A stretch of 64,000 nucleotides of DNA from Oscheius dolichura (GCA_932521035.1 OW051496.1:930001-994000); one strand, 5' to 3'. Positions 11,000 to 23,279 are shown, counted from the stretch's first letter. Numbers and translations are program-made. Notes: generated by a model not told the origin, from the sequence alone.

Positions 11000-12887
11000 A
11001 AGAATCGCAGTTTACGATTCTAGGAAAAAAAGTAGCCAGTTCCAGGTTTGTTGATTCATAGGCGGCGCTCCTTTGCCGCCTTTTGTCTGCCTGGGGGAAA
11101 TGAGCAACGGTACAAGGGAAGGGAAACAATGGGGCAAAAGGACGGGGCCGGCAGCTTCCTGCCAAAAATGAGAAGGAGAAGCAAAGTACAGTAGTTTCAC
11201 TTTTTTGCGTTTAGAATAGCTTACATAATGAGGATAAAGATAACCCTAATGATAGGAAAAGGGGTGTTCCACGGCTATAAATTTGCCTTTCACAAGGCGT
11301 GTCTTCATCACATACGATTAGGTCAATATTTGTGGTCAGAAATCGTGTCAAAAGAGGCGGCCAGTGGAGAGGAGGATGCGAAATGTAATACAAACAGTTC
11401 CAATTGCTCTCTCTCTCTCTCTGTCTATTATTCTTTGTTCCCCGGGGGAGGAGTGTCTGACCCCTTTGGTTCTTGAACAGAAGAAGGGGGGAGAAATTGA
11501 GCCCAAGGAGATCGAAATGTTTCACTTCGGGTACAAATAATTCATTGCCACTTTGAGTATGAAACGTCAAAATGCAGCGGGCTGGCCGGTCAACTGCCAA
11601 CTGATCCTGGTATCCATATCCGTAAACAATCTGTGCCCGCGCCGCTGCCGACTGCATAAACTATTCACACAGGGAAACAGATGGCACAGCGACAATTATC
11701 GAGGATGGAATTACTTGCAAATCCAGATGCCCTATTAGAGAAATATGAAGCAGAAATTGTTTTTAAATGGTCAATAAAAAAATAGAAAATTCCGAGGAAA
11801 ATGTTTTTTTGTCCTCTGTTTTCTGTATCAGTCATACTTTTTATTCATTTGTTTTCACTTTGGAGTATTGCGTTAGTGGCCTCTCTCATCTTTTAGAGCT
11901 ACCTCTGAAAATTCTCGAATGGAGCACTATACGAAGTTTGCTGGAAGTCAGCCAGAAAGATTGGAAAGCTGAAAAATTTAGGAAACTGAAGGCACTATGC
12001 AAATGAGACGGGAGTGACTTCACAAGGCGAAACCCACAATAGGAGAGCATATGGCAGAGCAAGTTTAAAGTGCCCCTAAAACGTAGAAGATTTCCTTTAC
12101 TTCTACGTTCGAGTCGATTCAAACTACATTTTGTTCTTTTCATCTTATACGTTATGCTTCAAGATTCATATTTATCTTTTTACATAAACAAGAACTGCTT
12201 TCATGAAAATCCCTTTATTCTATAGTTATATTCTAGCAGTTCTAATGCACCTTCCTATTCTTCTCGAAACTAGAAATTACCAATGTCAGCGATAGTGTCA
12301 GGTGTTTCAACTTCAGTTCTTTCCTATAATCTCTCCCGTCCATCACGTGAGATCGCTAAATCAGTAAAACGAATTTTTGAGGAGTGTGCCCTTTGAAATG
12401 GACGGATTTATTCATCAGATCTTTATCAGAGTTCTACCATATGGCATTTGGTGTAGAAGGAAGCCAAAATGTCAAAGAAAATCACCTGCATCATGAGTAA
12501 GCGGCTAAACTGCGATCTGGGACTTTTGATATCAATTTCTTACTGTAAGATCATGATAATCACGCACATCAGGTTGTTTGGCAAGCTGAAATAATAAATC
12601 GACAGGAAAACATTTTAAAGACGATTTTCGGTGTTACTTTTGTTTCTTGGACGAAATACTATTTTTGTGAATTTCATCACGATTTTTCTCACTAATTGGC
12701 AGTCAAACGGATAGTTTCTAATATAATTTCTGTAAAGCGGAAGAAAACGAACCCTATTTTCCCGTTAACGTCATATGTAGGTGGAGTTTTCATCAATTTT
12801 TGATGCTTCTGGTCACAGTGGACCCCTCCACCTGTTTATATATCATTCCTATCCTTTTCTTCATTTTCTGACTTCCAACTTTCAAAA
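11000..12887. other. no clear gene
   Basis: The stretch between array 2 and the chemoreceptors contains a CT microsatellite near 11407-11422 and a TTTATATAT promoter-like site near 12836 just upstream of the first receptor. I see no other supported feature. Confidence 0.4.
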
Positions 12888-14414
12888 ATGGCGGCTTGCG
12901 TTGATAATACGATTGATGGGCTGCTGGAATGCCATGTAACTTATTTTCATGTCTTTCTCAAATTGTATTCTTCAGAAAAATGACTCTCTTTCCGATGCCT
13001 GGCCCCATTCTGAAGGATACATTATGTTTATGCATTGCTGTTCGGCTCTTTCACTGGGGATGTTCGTGTTCGCGGCTTACTGTATCCAGTACAAGACGAT
13101 AAACGAGGCGAAGTTCTTTGCCAAGCTGCAATTGGTCCATCTTTTATGGTAAGAGCCACAGTTAGACATTTTGGACTCTTTTGCTGAGTCCTGGAACCGC
13201 CACAGTTCACACGCCGTGTCGCTGTGGCTCTTCGGCTGTGGCATTCGTAAACAGTTTTTTGTCGTTGTGGCTGTTTCGCTGTCTATTTAAAAGCTTTCCT
13301 ACCGACAAAAAGTTTGTTTTAGACGTACTTTTTGCAGGGCAACGTTCAACGATCTACTCTTGACGTCCGTCTGTACCCCTGTAATCTTTGTCCCCTACAT
13401 GGCTGGTTATTTCAACGGTCTGCTGTCCCTCATTGGAGTGAATGCCTTCTTTCAAACCTGCCTTTGCCTCTGCTCCCTAGTTTGTAAGTCTCCTGTAGTT
13501 GAATTAATGTTAATCTTTTTTAAAGGCTGCGCGTCATCCGTGTTACACCTGCTCTGGTTTAAATGTTACATTGTTCTCCCGGCGAGGCACTGGCTGAGGA
13601 AGGAATGGCTCTTTACCAAGGGACTCTTTGCCATGTACCCTCTATGGGTCGTTTTCTCCGCTTGGTGTTATCTGTTCATGTCTGCTGGGATGGAAGAGCA
13701 GTGGATTGGTAGCCTGCAACGGATGACGGCAACCCCAGCCCAACTTTATGATGACCACTTACCGGGTGTATTCCTGGTGGCCAGGAGGGAACAGTCAACA
13801 AGCTTTAAATTCATCAACGTTGCTATCGGTAGGTTTTTTATGAGATTTTTCTCTAAATTCTGGAATATTACAGTAGCCTATGTGCTTCTGTGCTGTGTAG
13901 CCTATTTCTGGGCTCGGCACCTAATTAATAAATTGCCAACAAGTTCTGAGAAAACCAAGAAGATGCAGAAGAGAGCTATGAGAGCACTAGGACTTCAGGT
14001 TCTTTTTCTATTTCAATACGTTCTAAAGATTTTCTAGGTGTCGGTATTTCTGCTACTCTTTGCAATCCCTATGGTACTTTTTTATTTTCCTGGAAAAATA
14101 ACAGAAAATCCACTACCGGTTATCATATCCTATGCGAACTTCTTCATCCTGTTTTTGGCTTCAATTTCTGATACTTCTACTATGATTGGGCTGAATGAGG
14201 GATACAGGAATACGTTCTTGGAAAAGACAAGACTAGGTAGGGCCACAGCCGAGAGCGCCACAGCGACACCGCGTGTGAACTGTGGCGCTCGCAACTAGCC
14301 GCTAAATAACCATAAACGCTGGTCTTACTGTATTTTCTTTTTCCAGATCGATTCTTCAAGAGGAGAGAACATCTCGTGGCTCCCAATTCTAATGCCAGCT
14401 CCATCCCTGATTAG
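12888..14414 (+). CDS. seven-transmembrane chemoreceptor, Srh-like
   Basis: Seven exons: 12888-12935, 12976-13148, 13338 to about 13485, about 13527-13829, 13875 to about 13998, 14038-14235 and 14347-14414 (TAG). All joins keep phase. The product is hydrophobic, with about seven membrane segments. Family features include an early HCCSALSLGMFVFAAYCIQYKT segment (helix 1 followed by a short basic loop), AGYFNGLLSLIGVNAFFQ before helix 3, a KTKKMQKRAMRALGLQ loop before helix 6, and a helix 7 ending near DTSTMIG. This layout matches the nematode Srh/Str superfamily of chemosensory G-protein-coupled receptors, which act in sensory-neuron cilia. Two introns carry family A elements (13199-13228 and 14242-14286). 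The next gene is a receptor of a related family on the same strand. Confidence 0.75.
13199..13228 (-). repeat. family A element in intron 2 of the srh-like gene
   Basis: Core GCCACAGTTCACACGCCGTG followed by TCGCTGTGGC. A further GGCTGTGGC block follows to 13242. Confidence 0.8.
14242..14286 (+). repeat. family A element in the last intron of the srh-like gene
   Basis: Begins only six bases after the donor site at 14236 and ends GTGTGAACTGTGGC, so most of the 5' half of the intron is the repeat. Confidence 0.8.
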
Positions 14415-14584
14415 TCCTAGAAAATAAACGAATCACTTCTCGTTTCCTTTTTCTCTTTGTATGTACTTTATCCATGCTCTCCAATGAAACTCAATGAAGC
14501 GAGAAGTTTAAAGAAAGGATTCGCCTCATTGCAAGGAGGCGGGATAATTTGATTCATCGTCTTCTTGTTATAGACGCCAGCGTC

Positions 14585-15747
14585 ATGATAAATTGCCCTG
14601 AATTTCGACTGGGTTCCTCTAATTTTGACCGAATGCTGTCTCTTTTCTCAGCAACTAGCCTTACTCTAAATCCGTATGTGATTTACTGTATCATCTGGAG
14701 ATCAACAACTCAAATGAAGACCTACCGCTGGTTTCTACTCTACCATCAGATTACTGTATTCATAACCGATATTACCGTAAACAGAAGGAGATTATGACCA
14801 TCAGACTTCAGTTGCAGATAGGCCTTCTAGCCAAGCCGGTGCTGTTCATCCCCTTTCCAATGGGATATCCTCGTGGTTGGCTCAAAGGAATAATGGGACC
14901 CAAACCCATGGCAGCAATGTCTTTTCTTTTTATTGAAATGGGCTTGGCCAGTTCATTACATCTCTTTATCTATCGATATGAAGCAGCGAAGGGAACAAAT
15001 CGCATCTTCCCCTGTTATATCGTCATTCCGATGATTTTTGGTTATTGCTTGTGTCTAGTTTCACCAACTGCTCTTATGGTCATCCAAGAAGAGGAGATGA
15101 TAATCTTCCACGAATTGAAGCAGGTAAAAATTCGATAAAATATGGTTAGAGTGACTGAAATGGGGCCACAGTTAGACAGCGAAAGAGCCACAGCACCACG
15201 GCGTGTGAACTGTGGCGATTCCAAATCTTCTTCCTTTCAGAATTATTCATGCATAACTGACGCCCTTCTAAATATAGAATCCATCTACGTATTGGATAGA
15301 AATATGGTCTCTAAATATGGCACTCCGCCGTTGGCTATTCTCTGTAATTTCTACTTCATAGCTGAAATAACCTTCGTCTTTTTGACCTATAAAACTCTAA
15401 ATATTGGGCAGATGTCGCCAAAATTGAGAAAACTTCAACGACGATTGTTACTACAACTTACTGTCCAAGCCTTTCTTCCATTTCTTCTTATCTGCATCCC
15501 AGGAAGTTTTATAATAGCCATTATTGCCTTCGAGATATTCGGTTATTTTTGTAAATTTTGTATCTGATAGCAATAAGTAGTGCCGTTTCCAGTTGTGGTT
15601 GACCTCTTCATTGCAGTATTATCAGTTTTTGGAACAATTGGAGGAACAGTGTTGATTATCATGAACCCCACCTATTACAACTGGATATATTGCTCTATTC
15701 CGAGGAAGAAGTACACAGCTTTTGTTTTACCAAGCACGAGGTTATAA
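14585..15747 (+). CDS. seven-transmembrane chemoreceptor, Sri-like
   Basis: Four exons: 14585-14776, 14818-15123, 15241-15550 (alternative donor at 15542) and 15593-15747 (TAA). Family features are STTQMKTYRWFLLYHQ in the first loop and helix 2, TDI followed by IGLLAKPVLFIPFPMGY, then MSPKLRKLQRRLLLQLTVQ before helix 6. In the Srh/Sri/Str families a loop of the type MS.KT..LQ.. sits at this place. The intervening segments are strongly hydrophobic. It probably acts as a ciliary chemosensory GPCR. The ATG at 14585 gives only a short N-terminus before helix 1, which is normal for the group. The 117-bp intron at 15124-15240 is half filled by a family A element. The 3' end is followed by an AT-rich stretch. 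Confidence 0.72.
15165..15216 (+). repeat. family A element in intron 2 of the sri-like gene
   Basis: Full-length copy: GCCACAGTTAGACAGCGAAA at the left, GTGTGAACTGTGGC at the right. Confidence 0.85.
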
Positions 15748-16033
15748 AAATGAAGTCTTTATTTATTTTTTTTTTATTTTTTTTTATTATAAAGAGTGAA
15801 CTAGAATATCTAGTCAAATATCTAGTCAAGAAACCATTTAAAAGAAGAAAAACAAAATAAGATCTTGGCATTTCGAGATCCAAATTATGGAATGTATAAA
15901 GTTTCACGCGATATACTCATAAATATCGCGTTGTTCTTTGTTTCGCTGGATATATTCTTTCTCGATCAGTTGTTCAATGCACTTCTTTATCAAGTCAGTC
16001 TTCGGCTGGAAACTATTAGACAGCTTATTACGG

Positions 16034-16142
16034 TCCCCTGCACCCGTAAAGTCTCGGCAAGGCAAAGGTATAAAGGGGACGCAGTTTTGTAACCCTTTTG
16101 AATAAAGATGAGCCTACTGCCGAGACATTACGAGTGCAGGGA
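16034..16142. repeat. family B miniature element
   Basis: Ends TCCCCTGCACCCGTAAAGTC and the complement around GCCGAGACATTACGAGTGCA; interior contains TATAAAGGGG and AATAAAG. Confidence 0.75.
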
Positions 16143-16180
16143 ATCGGACTATCGAGGATGGTAAAATCCAGCCAGTAATC

Positions 16181-16787
16181 CTACCTCTTGCTCAGCCATT
16201 TTTTATAATATTTCGAAAAGGTGTCCCAGTCTTTGATGTATTCAAAGATTATCATCTGTAATAAAGATTCATCAGTATTATTTCGAAATAAAATACTCAC
16301 AATGTCACAGAGAGCCTCTTCCAGAGCAATTTCAGCCATTGACTTGCTTGGTTTTCTTAACAGCTAATCTTATTCAACTAACATGTGAATGGCGCCACTG
16401 TTTTTGAGGGAATTCATGTTAATGAATGTTGCTGCGGCTTTGTCGAGCACTCTCATAAAACCTAGTGCATTTTTAAACAGGTTACGATAGCGCTGGCAAA
16501 CTTCGGATAAAGCCTTGATATACGACCTGGGATCCTGTAATGGATAAAATAAATGAATTAAAAAAGTATCAACCGTATTGGGGTCGTCCTTAAGACTGTC
16601 AATTGCATTGAAGCGTTCTTTTATAAATGGCTCCAACGCAGTCTGGCCAAGCACATCTAGCTTGGCCAATCCGCCATCGACTCTTGCGCAAAGCTGCAAA
16701 TGATTTTATTCAAAAGACGGTCAGTGGTACCTCGAATAGGATGATGACATCATCCTCAGAACTGTTTTTCAAGAAGTCTTCAAATCT
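16181..16787 (-). CDS. unrecognised gene, possible distant relative of the secreted helical family
   Basis: Reading leftwards, exons encode FEDFLKNSSEDDVIILFE (acceptor near 16787), LCARVDGGLAKLDVLGQ (from 16693), DPRSYIKALSEVCQRYRNLF (after a 39-bp intron) and finally MIIFEYIKDWDTFSKYY, closing at 16181. The join near 16345-16385 would need a 27-bp intron, shorter than normal, so part of the gene may be broken or mis-modelled. The N-terminus is not found. The helical, cysteine-poor character and the position next to SX3 suggest, weakly, the same family. Confidence 0.3.
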
Positions 16788-16867
16788 AAGTTGAAAATAC
16801 GTTAACTCATTATGAATGAGAACCTAAACAGTTCATTAGCGATGATTAAAGGGAGGATAGCGCAGGT

Positions 16868-16960
16868 TTTGAATTCTAATTCTAATTCTAAAAATTCTAG
16901 GGATCGAACCCGCGCCTGGCGCGCTGAAAGTCAAAGCCGGGCCTGCTTTCGGTCAAGTAT
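16868..16960 (-). other. tRNA-derived fragment (B-box-like)
   Basis: The minus strand reads GCGCGGGTTCGATCCC, matching a tRNA T-arm and RNA polymerase III B box, followed by a run of T. No matching acceptor stem or anticodon arm was found, and a short AATTCT repeat lies beside it. Probably a SINE-like or pseudo-tRNA remnant. Confidence 0.3.
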
Positions 16961-17196
16961 GGTCAAGGTCGTCCAAACATTTTGCCGAAATAATTTTCTT
17001 TCCAAATATTATCCAATATCCGTTTCCATCAATTGCTTTGGCTATTTTTCCCGAGAAACACGTAACACAGATCATTGAGTGTAACAGCTGTTCCATTCCA
17101 TAGAGGCTCGCGTCACTCGGCTGAGGAAATCCTCCAAGTGATCTATTTCCCAGAGCTATTCTCCCCATTTTCCGGCAATTTCTTCCATTTTTCCAA

Positions 17197-18521
17197 ATGC
17201 TGATATTCGCCTTATTTTCTTTATTTCTACCCGGGATAGCCGCCCAAGGAAATCCTAACACCTATGAGAGGTATTACAACGTGAGGAATCCCCCAAAAGT
17301 TTCGAAAATCGTCTATTTTTTTCAGAAAGTGGAGCCAAATATTGTTAATTTTGTGGATGAGATAAAAGAGAAGCCGCTAGTTCGAAAATTCCTCCAACAG
17401 GCCATCCCGATCCTTTTTGACGTCTCAAAACCTCCGATTCATCGAAAAATTGGAATTGAAAGTCTCGCAGAAGAATTGAACGCTAATATCACAACAGCTT
17501 ATGAGGTTTTTAAATATAATTTGTGATATATTAAAATTCCCTTCAGGACCTTGGATCCAAAATCCAAGAGATTCTGAAAACCAGCGTGGAGATCCGTTCC
17601 CGGTTGAGATTTGTCGTCTCAGGACCGATTTGGAAGAGTTTTTGGCCTGAATTGGAAGGCGCACTGATGTGTTTTATTGTAAAGGACGAATTTATTGACA
17701 GTACGGCTGAGGAGAAACGAAAACAAATGTTTATATTCTTGGAAAATGAGGAGCTGTTCAGGGTGAGTTAGGACTCCTCACCTGGTCCGGAATCGGGATA
17801 AGGAAGGCGCGTTTTTGGGGAAGCCTGTTCCCTTTGCGCTTTTTCGGTGCGTGGGGCCAATACCCGTTGGCAGACTGTAATTAGTTGATTGGGGGCTATT
17901 GCTCCGAATAAGCGCGAAGCTGGCGTGGATCCCCCGAAAATGCGCCTTGCTAGCCCGGAACTGGTGAGTCCTATCTGAATTCTCTGTCATCCTCTCTTCT
18001 GGGAAAATAAAGCCTTACATTTTTTTTTTCGCTTTATGGTTTCCATAAAAACTGAAGAAATCAACTTTTTGTAATCTGTTCTGTTGTGATAATCTGCTGT
18101 TCTCTTCAGGAACTAGACATCCTGGCAGTCACCCTGGGAAGAGAACTGCGTGAACAACCCGCTTGGTTCTCTGAATTTGCTAGAAGATCTCTTGGCTTGG
18201 ATTTATCTCGACCCTATAAGGAACGGGAGGAGGCATTCTATGAAATTGCCAGAGAGTATTTCACAGAGGTGGGCTATTTCTCTCCCTTTTGAAGAAAGAC
18301 TGGATGAATTTCAGGATAAGATCCGAAAAATCACCAACGGTGCTGAATTAATGGATAAAATTATCATATTCCTGACGAAATTCTTCCCAAAGGATCAGAA
18401 AACCGTCCTTGAACTAACCAAAACCTTGTCAATGTTCGCCGAGAAGGATTTCATGGACAAGACCAGGGAAGAACAACAAGAATGGCTGAAAAGGCAGCTT
18501 GTAAAGTACAGAACCATGTAA
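17197..18521 (+). CDS. secreted helical protein with two tandem domains (SX3)
   Basis: Five exons with matching phases: 17197-17280, 17326-17505, 17547-17762, 18110-18268 and 18315-18521 (TAA), giving about 281 residues. The start MLIFALFSLFLPGIAAQ is a signal peptide. The rest is predicted mainly helical and seems to contain the same domain twice: residues ~29-160 ending DEFIDSTAEEKRKQMFIFL, and ~161-281 ending EKDFMDKTREEQQEWLK. The single-domain relatives in this window end YIDGTEEKRRQMLEEI (27664 and 36963) and YYLDAQFIDKKDMLKAL (18578). I do not recognise the family; nematode-restricted secreted families such as SXP/RAL-2 have a similar size and character. Intron 3 holds a family D element. 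Confidence 0.6.
17771..17972. repeat. family D inverted-repeat element
   Basis: Inverted ends GGACTCCTCACCTGGTCCGG and CCGGAACTGGTGAGTCC, with inner blocks GGCGCGTTTTTGGGG and CCCCGAAAATGCGCC. A second copy lies near 30700-30863. It sits inside intron 3 of SX3, starting eight bases after the donor. Confidence 0.7.
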
Positions 18522-18577
18522 ATATAAATACACATTTTTATTACCATCCAAAAACATTATTATTAAAAAGAAAGAGA

Positions 18578-19392
18578 TCATAAAAACTGATTAACAAGAG
18601 CCTTGAGCATATCCTTCTTGTCGATGAACTGCGCATCGAGGTAATAGTCCTCGGCGAAGAGATACCCCGCTCGGGAGAGGAGCTCCAGTCCCCGGGCGGT
18701 GTTTCCAGCGAAATAATTAGTCAAATATTCATCTTTTGTCGTTTCTACAGTAGACAGGAGGGTAGTGACGTCGTTCATCATCTAAAAATGTTGAATTGTT
18801 GTGGCTTTGAGTTATGGCGCTACGGGAAAAGCGAAAATGGGACAGGGACCCATAAAATGAAAAGCAACAATTCACACGCCGTGTCGCTGTGGCTGTTCGG
18901 CTGTGGCACTGAAAAAGACCAGTGGGCGTGCTGGACTGACTGCAACCAGTTTTACCGTTTATAAAAGCTGGTTGAAACATTTTTAACCACTGTAAATCCA
19001 TTTGCCCTCTTGGCTGAATACTTTTCCCACCGCCACAGTTCACACGCCGTGTCGTTGTGGCTATCTTCAACCCTTTACTTTACCTGATTAGAAGAGGCGT
19101 CTTTCGGTCCATATTGCTTATATACAGTGGCCATAGCGTCTCTTCTTTGCTCCTCGCTCAATGTAAACGTCACAGCAATAGGTAATCCCAGTTGGTAGAA
19201 GTCCTTATACTCCGGATAGGTTTTCACATAAGCTGCCATGAAGTTCCCAGCAGCGTTCAGATCCTAAAGATAATTTCGTTGATTGATATCATACAGGGAC
19301 CCTACAGTGATGAATTCGTCGACTTTTGGTATAAGTGGAGCTGTTGAAACCATCCCAAACAGAGCGGAACCAATGAAGAGAAGCGGAGACAT
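18578..19392 (-). CDS. secreted helical protein, single domain (SX2)
   Basis: Three exons: 19306-19392, 19084-19263 and 18578-18781; all phase 0; about 156 residues. MSPLLFIGSALFGMVSTAPL is a signal peptide. The body aligns with the genes at 27664 and 36963: NAAGNFMAAYVKTYPEYKDF...LGLPIAVTFTLSEEQRRDA, and the C-terminus FAEDYYLDAQFIDKKDMLK. It is tail-to-tail with SX3, 56 bp between the stop codons. The 302-bp intron 2 carries two family A copies (about 18866-18907 and 19032-19061). Function unknown. Confidence 0.62.
18866..19061 (-). repeat. two family A elements in one SX2 intron
   Basis: TTCACACGCCGTGTCGCTGT at 18871 and GCCACAGTTCACACGCCGTG at 19032, same orientation, about 165 bp apart. 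Confidence 0.75.
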
Positions 19393-19624
19393 TATTATTG
19401 TGGTCTTGTAGCCTGAAAATTCTCCTTTTATACGTCTCCGAGGGAAAAAAAAGAAGAAGGCGGACTTGAATTAAGAACAGACAGATGTTAGTGTTGGCGT
19501 GGGGAAAAGCACAATTTCCCGATGATTGTAGCCGACTCAAAGAACTGGAGGGGGTAAACAGATACGGTATAGAATTGAACATGTTCTAGACACCCTCGGG
19601 AAATAGACTCGGTCCTTGATAATC

Positions 19625-19732
19625 CGATCCACTGCACCCGTAAAATCTCGGCCGAGGTATAAAGGCGTCATAGCTTTGTAACAGTTTGGAATAAAGGGGA
19701 TTTTCCTGCCGAGACTTTATGGGTGCAGGGGA
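19625..19732. repeat. family B miniature element
   Basis: Ends GATCCACTGCACCCGTAAAA and GACTTTATGGGTGCAGGGGA; interior contains TATAAAGGCG and AATAAAG. Confidence 0.75.
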
Positions 19733-19739
19733 TCGGACT

Positions 19740-22700
19740 ATCAAAGACCTAGCCGGGAACATGCGGCCGCGACACCTTATAATTGTAATATGTATAGAAA
19801 AAGGTGTGGAGAGATGTTGACAATTGGGACTCAGAGAACAGACTGCCAGCCAGCTGAAACATATGAGCAATATTTAGCGGGAAAAATGAAATTATGGCGT
19901 CATTCCTTTGGATATTACGGCGTAGTATTTTATTATTTCATTTACGGAGAAACTACGCCACGTTGGAATGATAAAATGGGTAGGAAGTCTGGGAAAATCG
20001 AACATAAAAGGAATTCTCGACGGTTCTTATTAACTTACCGTAGCATTAAAAAATAGGCTGCCAGTTGTATAAAACTCTTTACAATCAAATAGTCCGTTGT
20101 AATTTCATCGATGACTCGTTTTCAACGGTGAGCAGAATTGGATATGAGCTAAAAGACTTGCCCTGTCTGTTCTTATTAGTCTACCAGAACATTAGGGAAA
20201 ACCAACCTTCCCTTTACAGAACAGGTTACAATCGACACACCAAGGTATCCGTTTAGACTATTGGAAAATATACAAGTTCTAAAAATTTGTAGCCAACTGA
20301 CGAAAACATTTCTATACAAATTTCGCGGCGCATCTCCGCTACGGGACCAGGTGAAAAGTAAGTTGGCCCCGCAGCGGAGATACGCCGCGAAATTTGAATA
20401 GAAGTCTTTTCCGTTAGAAATGAACTATATCTCGGAAGGCTACAAAATTTCTCATAGAAACATTCAATTATTTACTCAAAGTGAGAATATAATAGTAGCT
20501 CTTAGCCTTTTCTTATTAGCCTGCCATAACATTAGAAAAATCCCGATTAATTCCCAGAAAATGCCCTGCTGTCCATAAGTTTATCTGCACTTTCATTTAC
20601 AAGAACTCTCCATAACAAGAAACCACCACCGCCTTCCAGTATTTCCTAGATCCGCTGCTTATTTAATATAGTACAGGTGTAGTTTAGCAGGTGCGCGATT
20701 CAAATTTCCGGACAGTGGTTTTTTTCCCGCCAAAGCCCACAACTATAAGTGAGCGCATGGAATTCACGAAAACTACATATTTTTACGATTTTCTGTAACT
20801 TGCAAACGATCCAGCACATCGAAATCTACTAGAATGAATTTTGGCACCAAACATTGCCCATGTATCTTACGAGAAAAAGTCACAAAAGTGCATATCTCAG
20901 CACCGAGACATCAAAATGGGCTGAAAAAATTCATTCTAGTAGAATTGAAAAAGTAGAAGAAAAAAGCGTTTTCTCTGAACAAAATCCAGTCATGTTTCGT
21001 TTTTCCTCTATTTGGCATTATTTTGAGGTTTCCTAATTCGGAGTCAGTAAAGTCAAATAAACCATCAAAAATACATAAGAATGCATATAATAGAGTTTAG
21101 CATTGGGACGCGCAAACCTTTAAAGTGCCGGATTCGGTGAGCAGTGTACCCCAGTCACGGAGAAAAAGGGGCATACCTCTTCAAAACAAGTACGTTATAA
21201 AGGTACGAATGAAACAAAGAAAAAACACCGGGGGGAAACGAGTCCTTATATAAATTCGGCTGGTTTTTACAGAGTAGGAAGAAGTGGTCGTAGCTAATGA
21301 CTAATTGCACTATCTTGCCCATTCATTTTATTTCCTAGTCAATACATTAAATGAAGCCATTCCAGGTTCTTTAGTTTTAGAGTAGACTACGAGAATATCG
21401 ATGATGCGGCACTTCGAACATGCAAGCGAAAAGATTACAGGAGAGTAAACAACATCAGCTTTATCGTAATCTAATCGCTGCAGAAGCGTTAAAATGATCT
21501 AGCTGTCTAACTGTGGCAAAAGGGTTCAATCAAAACAATGCCATTTCAAGCCCCTCAAACCTATTTATCAGCCAAACAAAGCACATTCGGTTCCTAATTT
21601 TCTTGTTTCGGTTTTGCCAGAGGATTCAAACGGGTTTTTTCAATCTAATCTAGCAACAAAAACGGCGCCATTATTTCGCTGTCTAACTGTGGCATGACAA
21701 TGTTGAAAATCATCGTATTGTCTGTTGTATCTACCCAAATCTTTTTATTAGTCAATTGATACAGAGCAGTTCTCTTAACCTTCTTGTTTTCTTCTTATCC
21801 TCTACTCTAAACAGAACGGATCACTTTTTTTAGTATGTTCACCAGGTGTTAGACACTTACACGTTCTACTAAACAATGCTCTTTTTTCTCTTCGTAAAGT
21901 AGATTCATAAAAATGAATATCTCAAAAGTAATAATGCTAAGTGATCAGTTCCGGGAGCGATTACGAATTGACGCAGACTTACATCAGAAAAAACAATCAA
22001 GATAACTTGGGAGCAGGGAAAAAGTGATAGTAGGTGGCACGAAGGGTGAGGTGGACAAGATAATGGACAAAGGGGAAAGGACACTGCCCACCCACCTTTG
22101 TGTGGCTATAAATCGAGAGGGTGAAATAGAAAAAAAAAGGGAAAGTTGACCTTTTGCCGGAACATTCGACTTGTTATGGAGAGGGGGCTTCTATTCCTGA
22201 AAAGGGCATATCCGATGTGTCATATCCCTTCTCTATTTTGGGTCAGTTTATTTTCGGGGGGTTTCGGTGTTCGTATTAAAAGGGAGGGGGAGGGTCTAAC
22301 TACTGAATAGAAGAGACTATCAACGACAGTATATTTTTACCGCTAATCCGAATTGTTGCGATGATATCACGTAAGAAATTACCGAGAATCTGATTAGACC
22401 GGTGTTGCAAAGCCGAGGGAAGAAGACAAATTATAACAAAGGTCACCTGACAACTAGAGGGAAAAGGGGAAAATTATTGGTGAAAAAAATATTGAAGCTC
22501 TTCATCCCTTTCCTTTACAATTTGAACTCCTTACATCTATGCTCAGCTATCTAATCCACAAGCGTTACCCTTTTTCCTCCAGTCATTTTACCCTCATATT
22601 TACATGAGGGCATCCAAAAATTAGTCTTCTGGGGTCTCATAAGAGGCCCAGGATCGAAATGATAGATTTCATCGATCGCTTGCCGCGACAAGCTGGTCAT

Positions 22701-22798
22701 GCTGCGCGGCGGCCGAGTCTTTACGGGTGCAGGCGCGCGCTCCCATTAGACTAGGCAGGAGCTCAAAAGGTAGTCCATAATGTTTCACTTCCTTTATA
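19740..22798. other. 3-kb stretch without a recognised gene
   Basis: Contents seen: a 77-bp hairpin at 20318-20394, two family A terminal motifs (CTGTCTAACTGTGGC near 21503 and 21683), several TATAAA-like sites (near 21195, 21248, 22107), and a family B terminus near 22716. No open frame with coding character was found. Confidence 0.4.
20318..20394. repeat. family C-type hairpin
   Basis: AAATTTCGCGGCGCATCTCC is matched by its near-complement at the other end, with a short loop containing CTACGGGACC and GGCCCCGCAG. The same hairpin core occurs in the copies at 26752, 38334 and 53289. Confidence 0.7.
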
Positions 22799-22898
22799 AA
22801 AGTTCAAGGTATAAACCATGACTGATCATATCTTCCATGCAAAATTTATTTCAGCCCACTCATTTGACACCAAATCCCCCCTACCAACTGCCTGGCGT

Positions 22899-23216
22899 AT
22901 GGAGAATCGGCTTGTATTTTTAGCAGGGATTTTCCTCTTTTTTTTCTGTCGCTTCTCTTCAGAGGATAAGATATTGAATATCTTCTCATGCGTCAAGCCT
23001 AATCCACCAGATTTGCCGGGGAAATATCATGGATGGATAGCACAAAAGAGAGGGACAGATGGGGAAAATACTGAAATACGAGGGCTTATCCGCTTGTTTT
23101 CTCGAATTCTTTTGGGGAAAGAAATGATGAACTGTGGTTCTATTATAGGCTCGGTGGAGTTCCTAAAAAGGGCAGATGCCCGTTTTCTGTTTTCTTACCA
23201 GATTAGCGTATTTTGA
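22899..23216 (+). CDS. possible small secreted protein, unrecognised
   Basis: A single open frame from ATG 22899 with a hydrophobic N-terminus (MENRLVFLAGIFLFFFCRFS) that could be a signal peptide, followed by about 85 residues without known motifs. A TTTATAAAA site lies near 22795. No paralog in the window; may be fortuitous. Confidence 0.22.
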   Translation: MENRLVFLAGIFLFFFCRFSSEDKILNIFSCVKPNPPDLPGKYHGWIAQKRGTDGENTEIRGLIRLFSRILLGKEMMNCGSIIGSVEFLKRADARFLFSYQISVF

Positions 23217-23279
23217 GTACAAGAGCCGGAATAGCCTTGGGTTCGATAACAACCGGCTGCTTTGCGGTTCAGCAACAGG

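Noticed and set aside
11211-11657. Minus-strand 148-codon frame beginning MQSAAARAQIVYGYGYQ
   Set aside because: The first part looks mildly coding, but the frame runs into a CT/GA microsatellite and low-complexity sequence, with no partner exon or homolog recognised.
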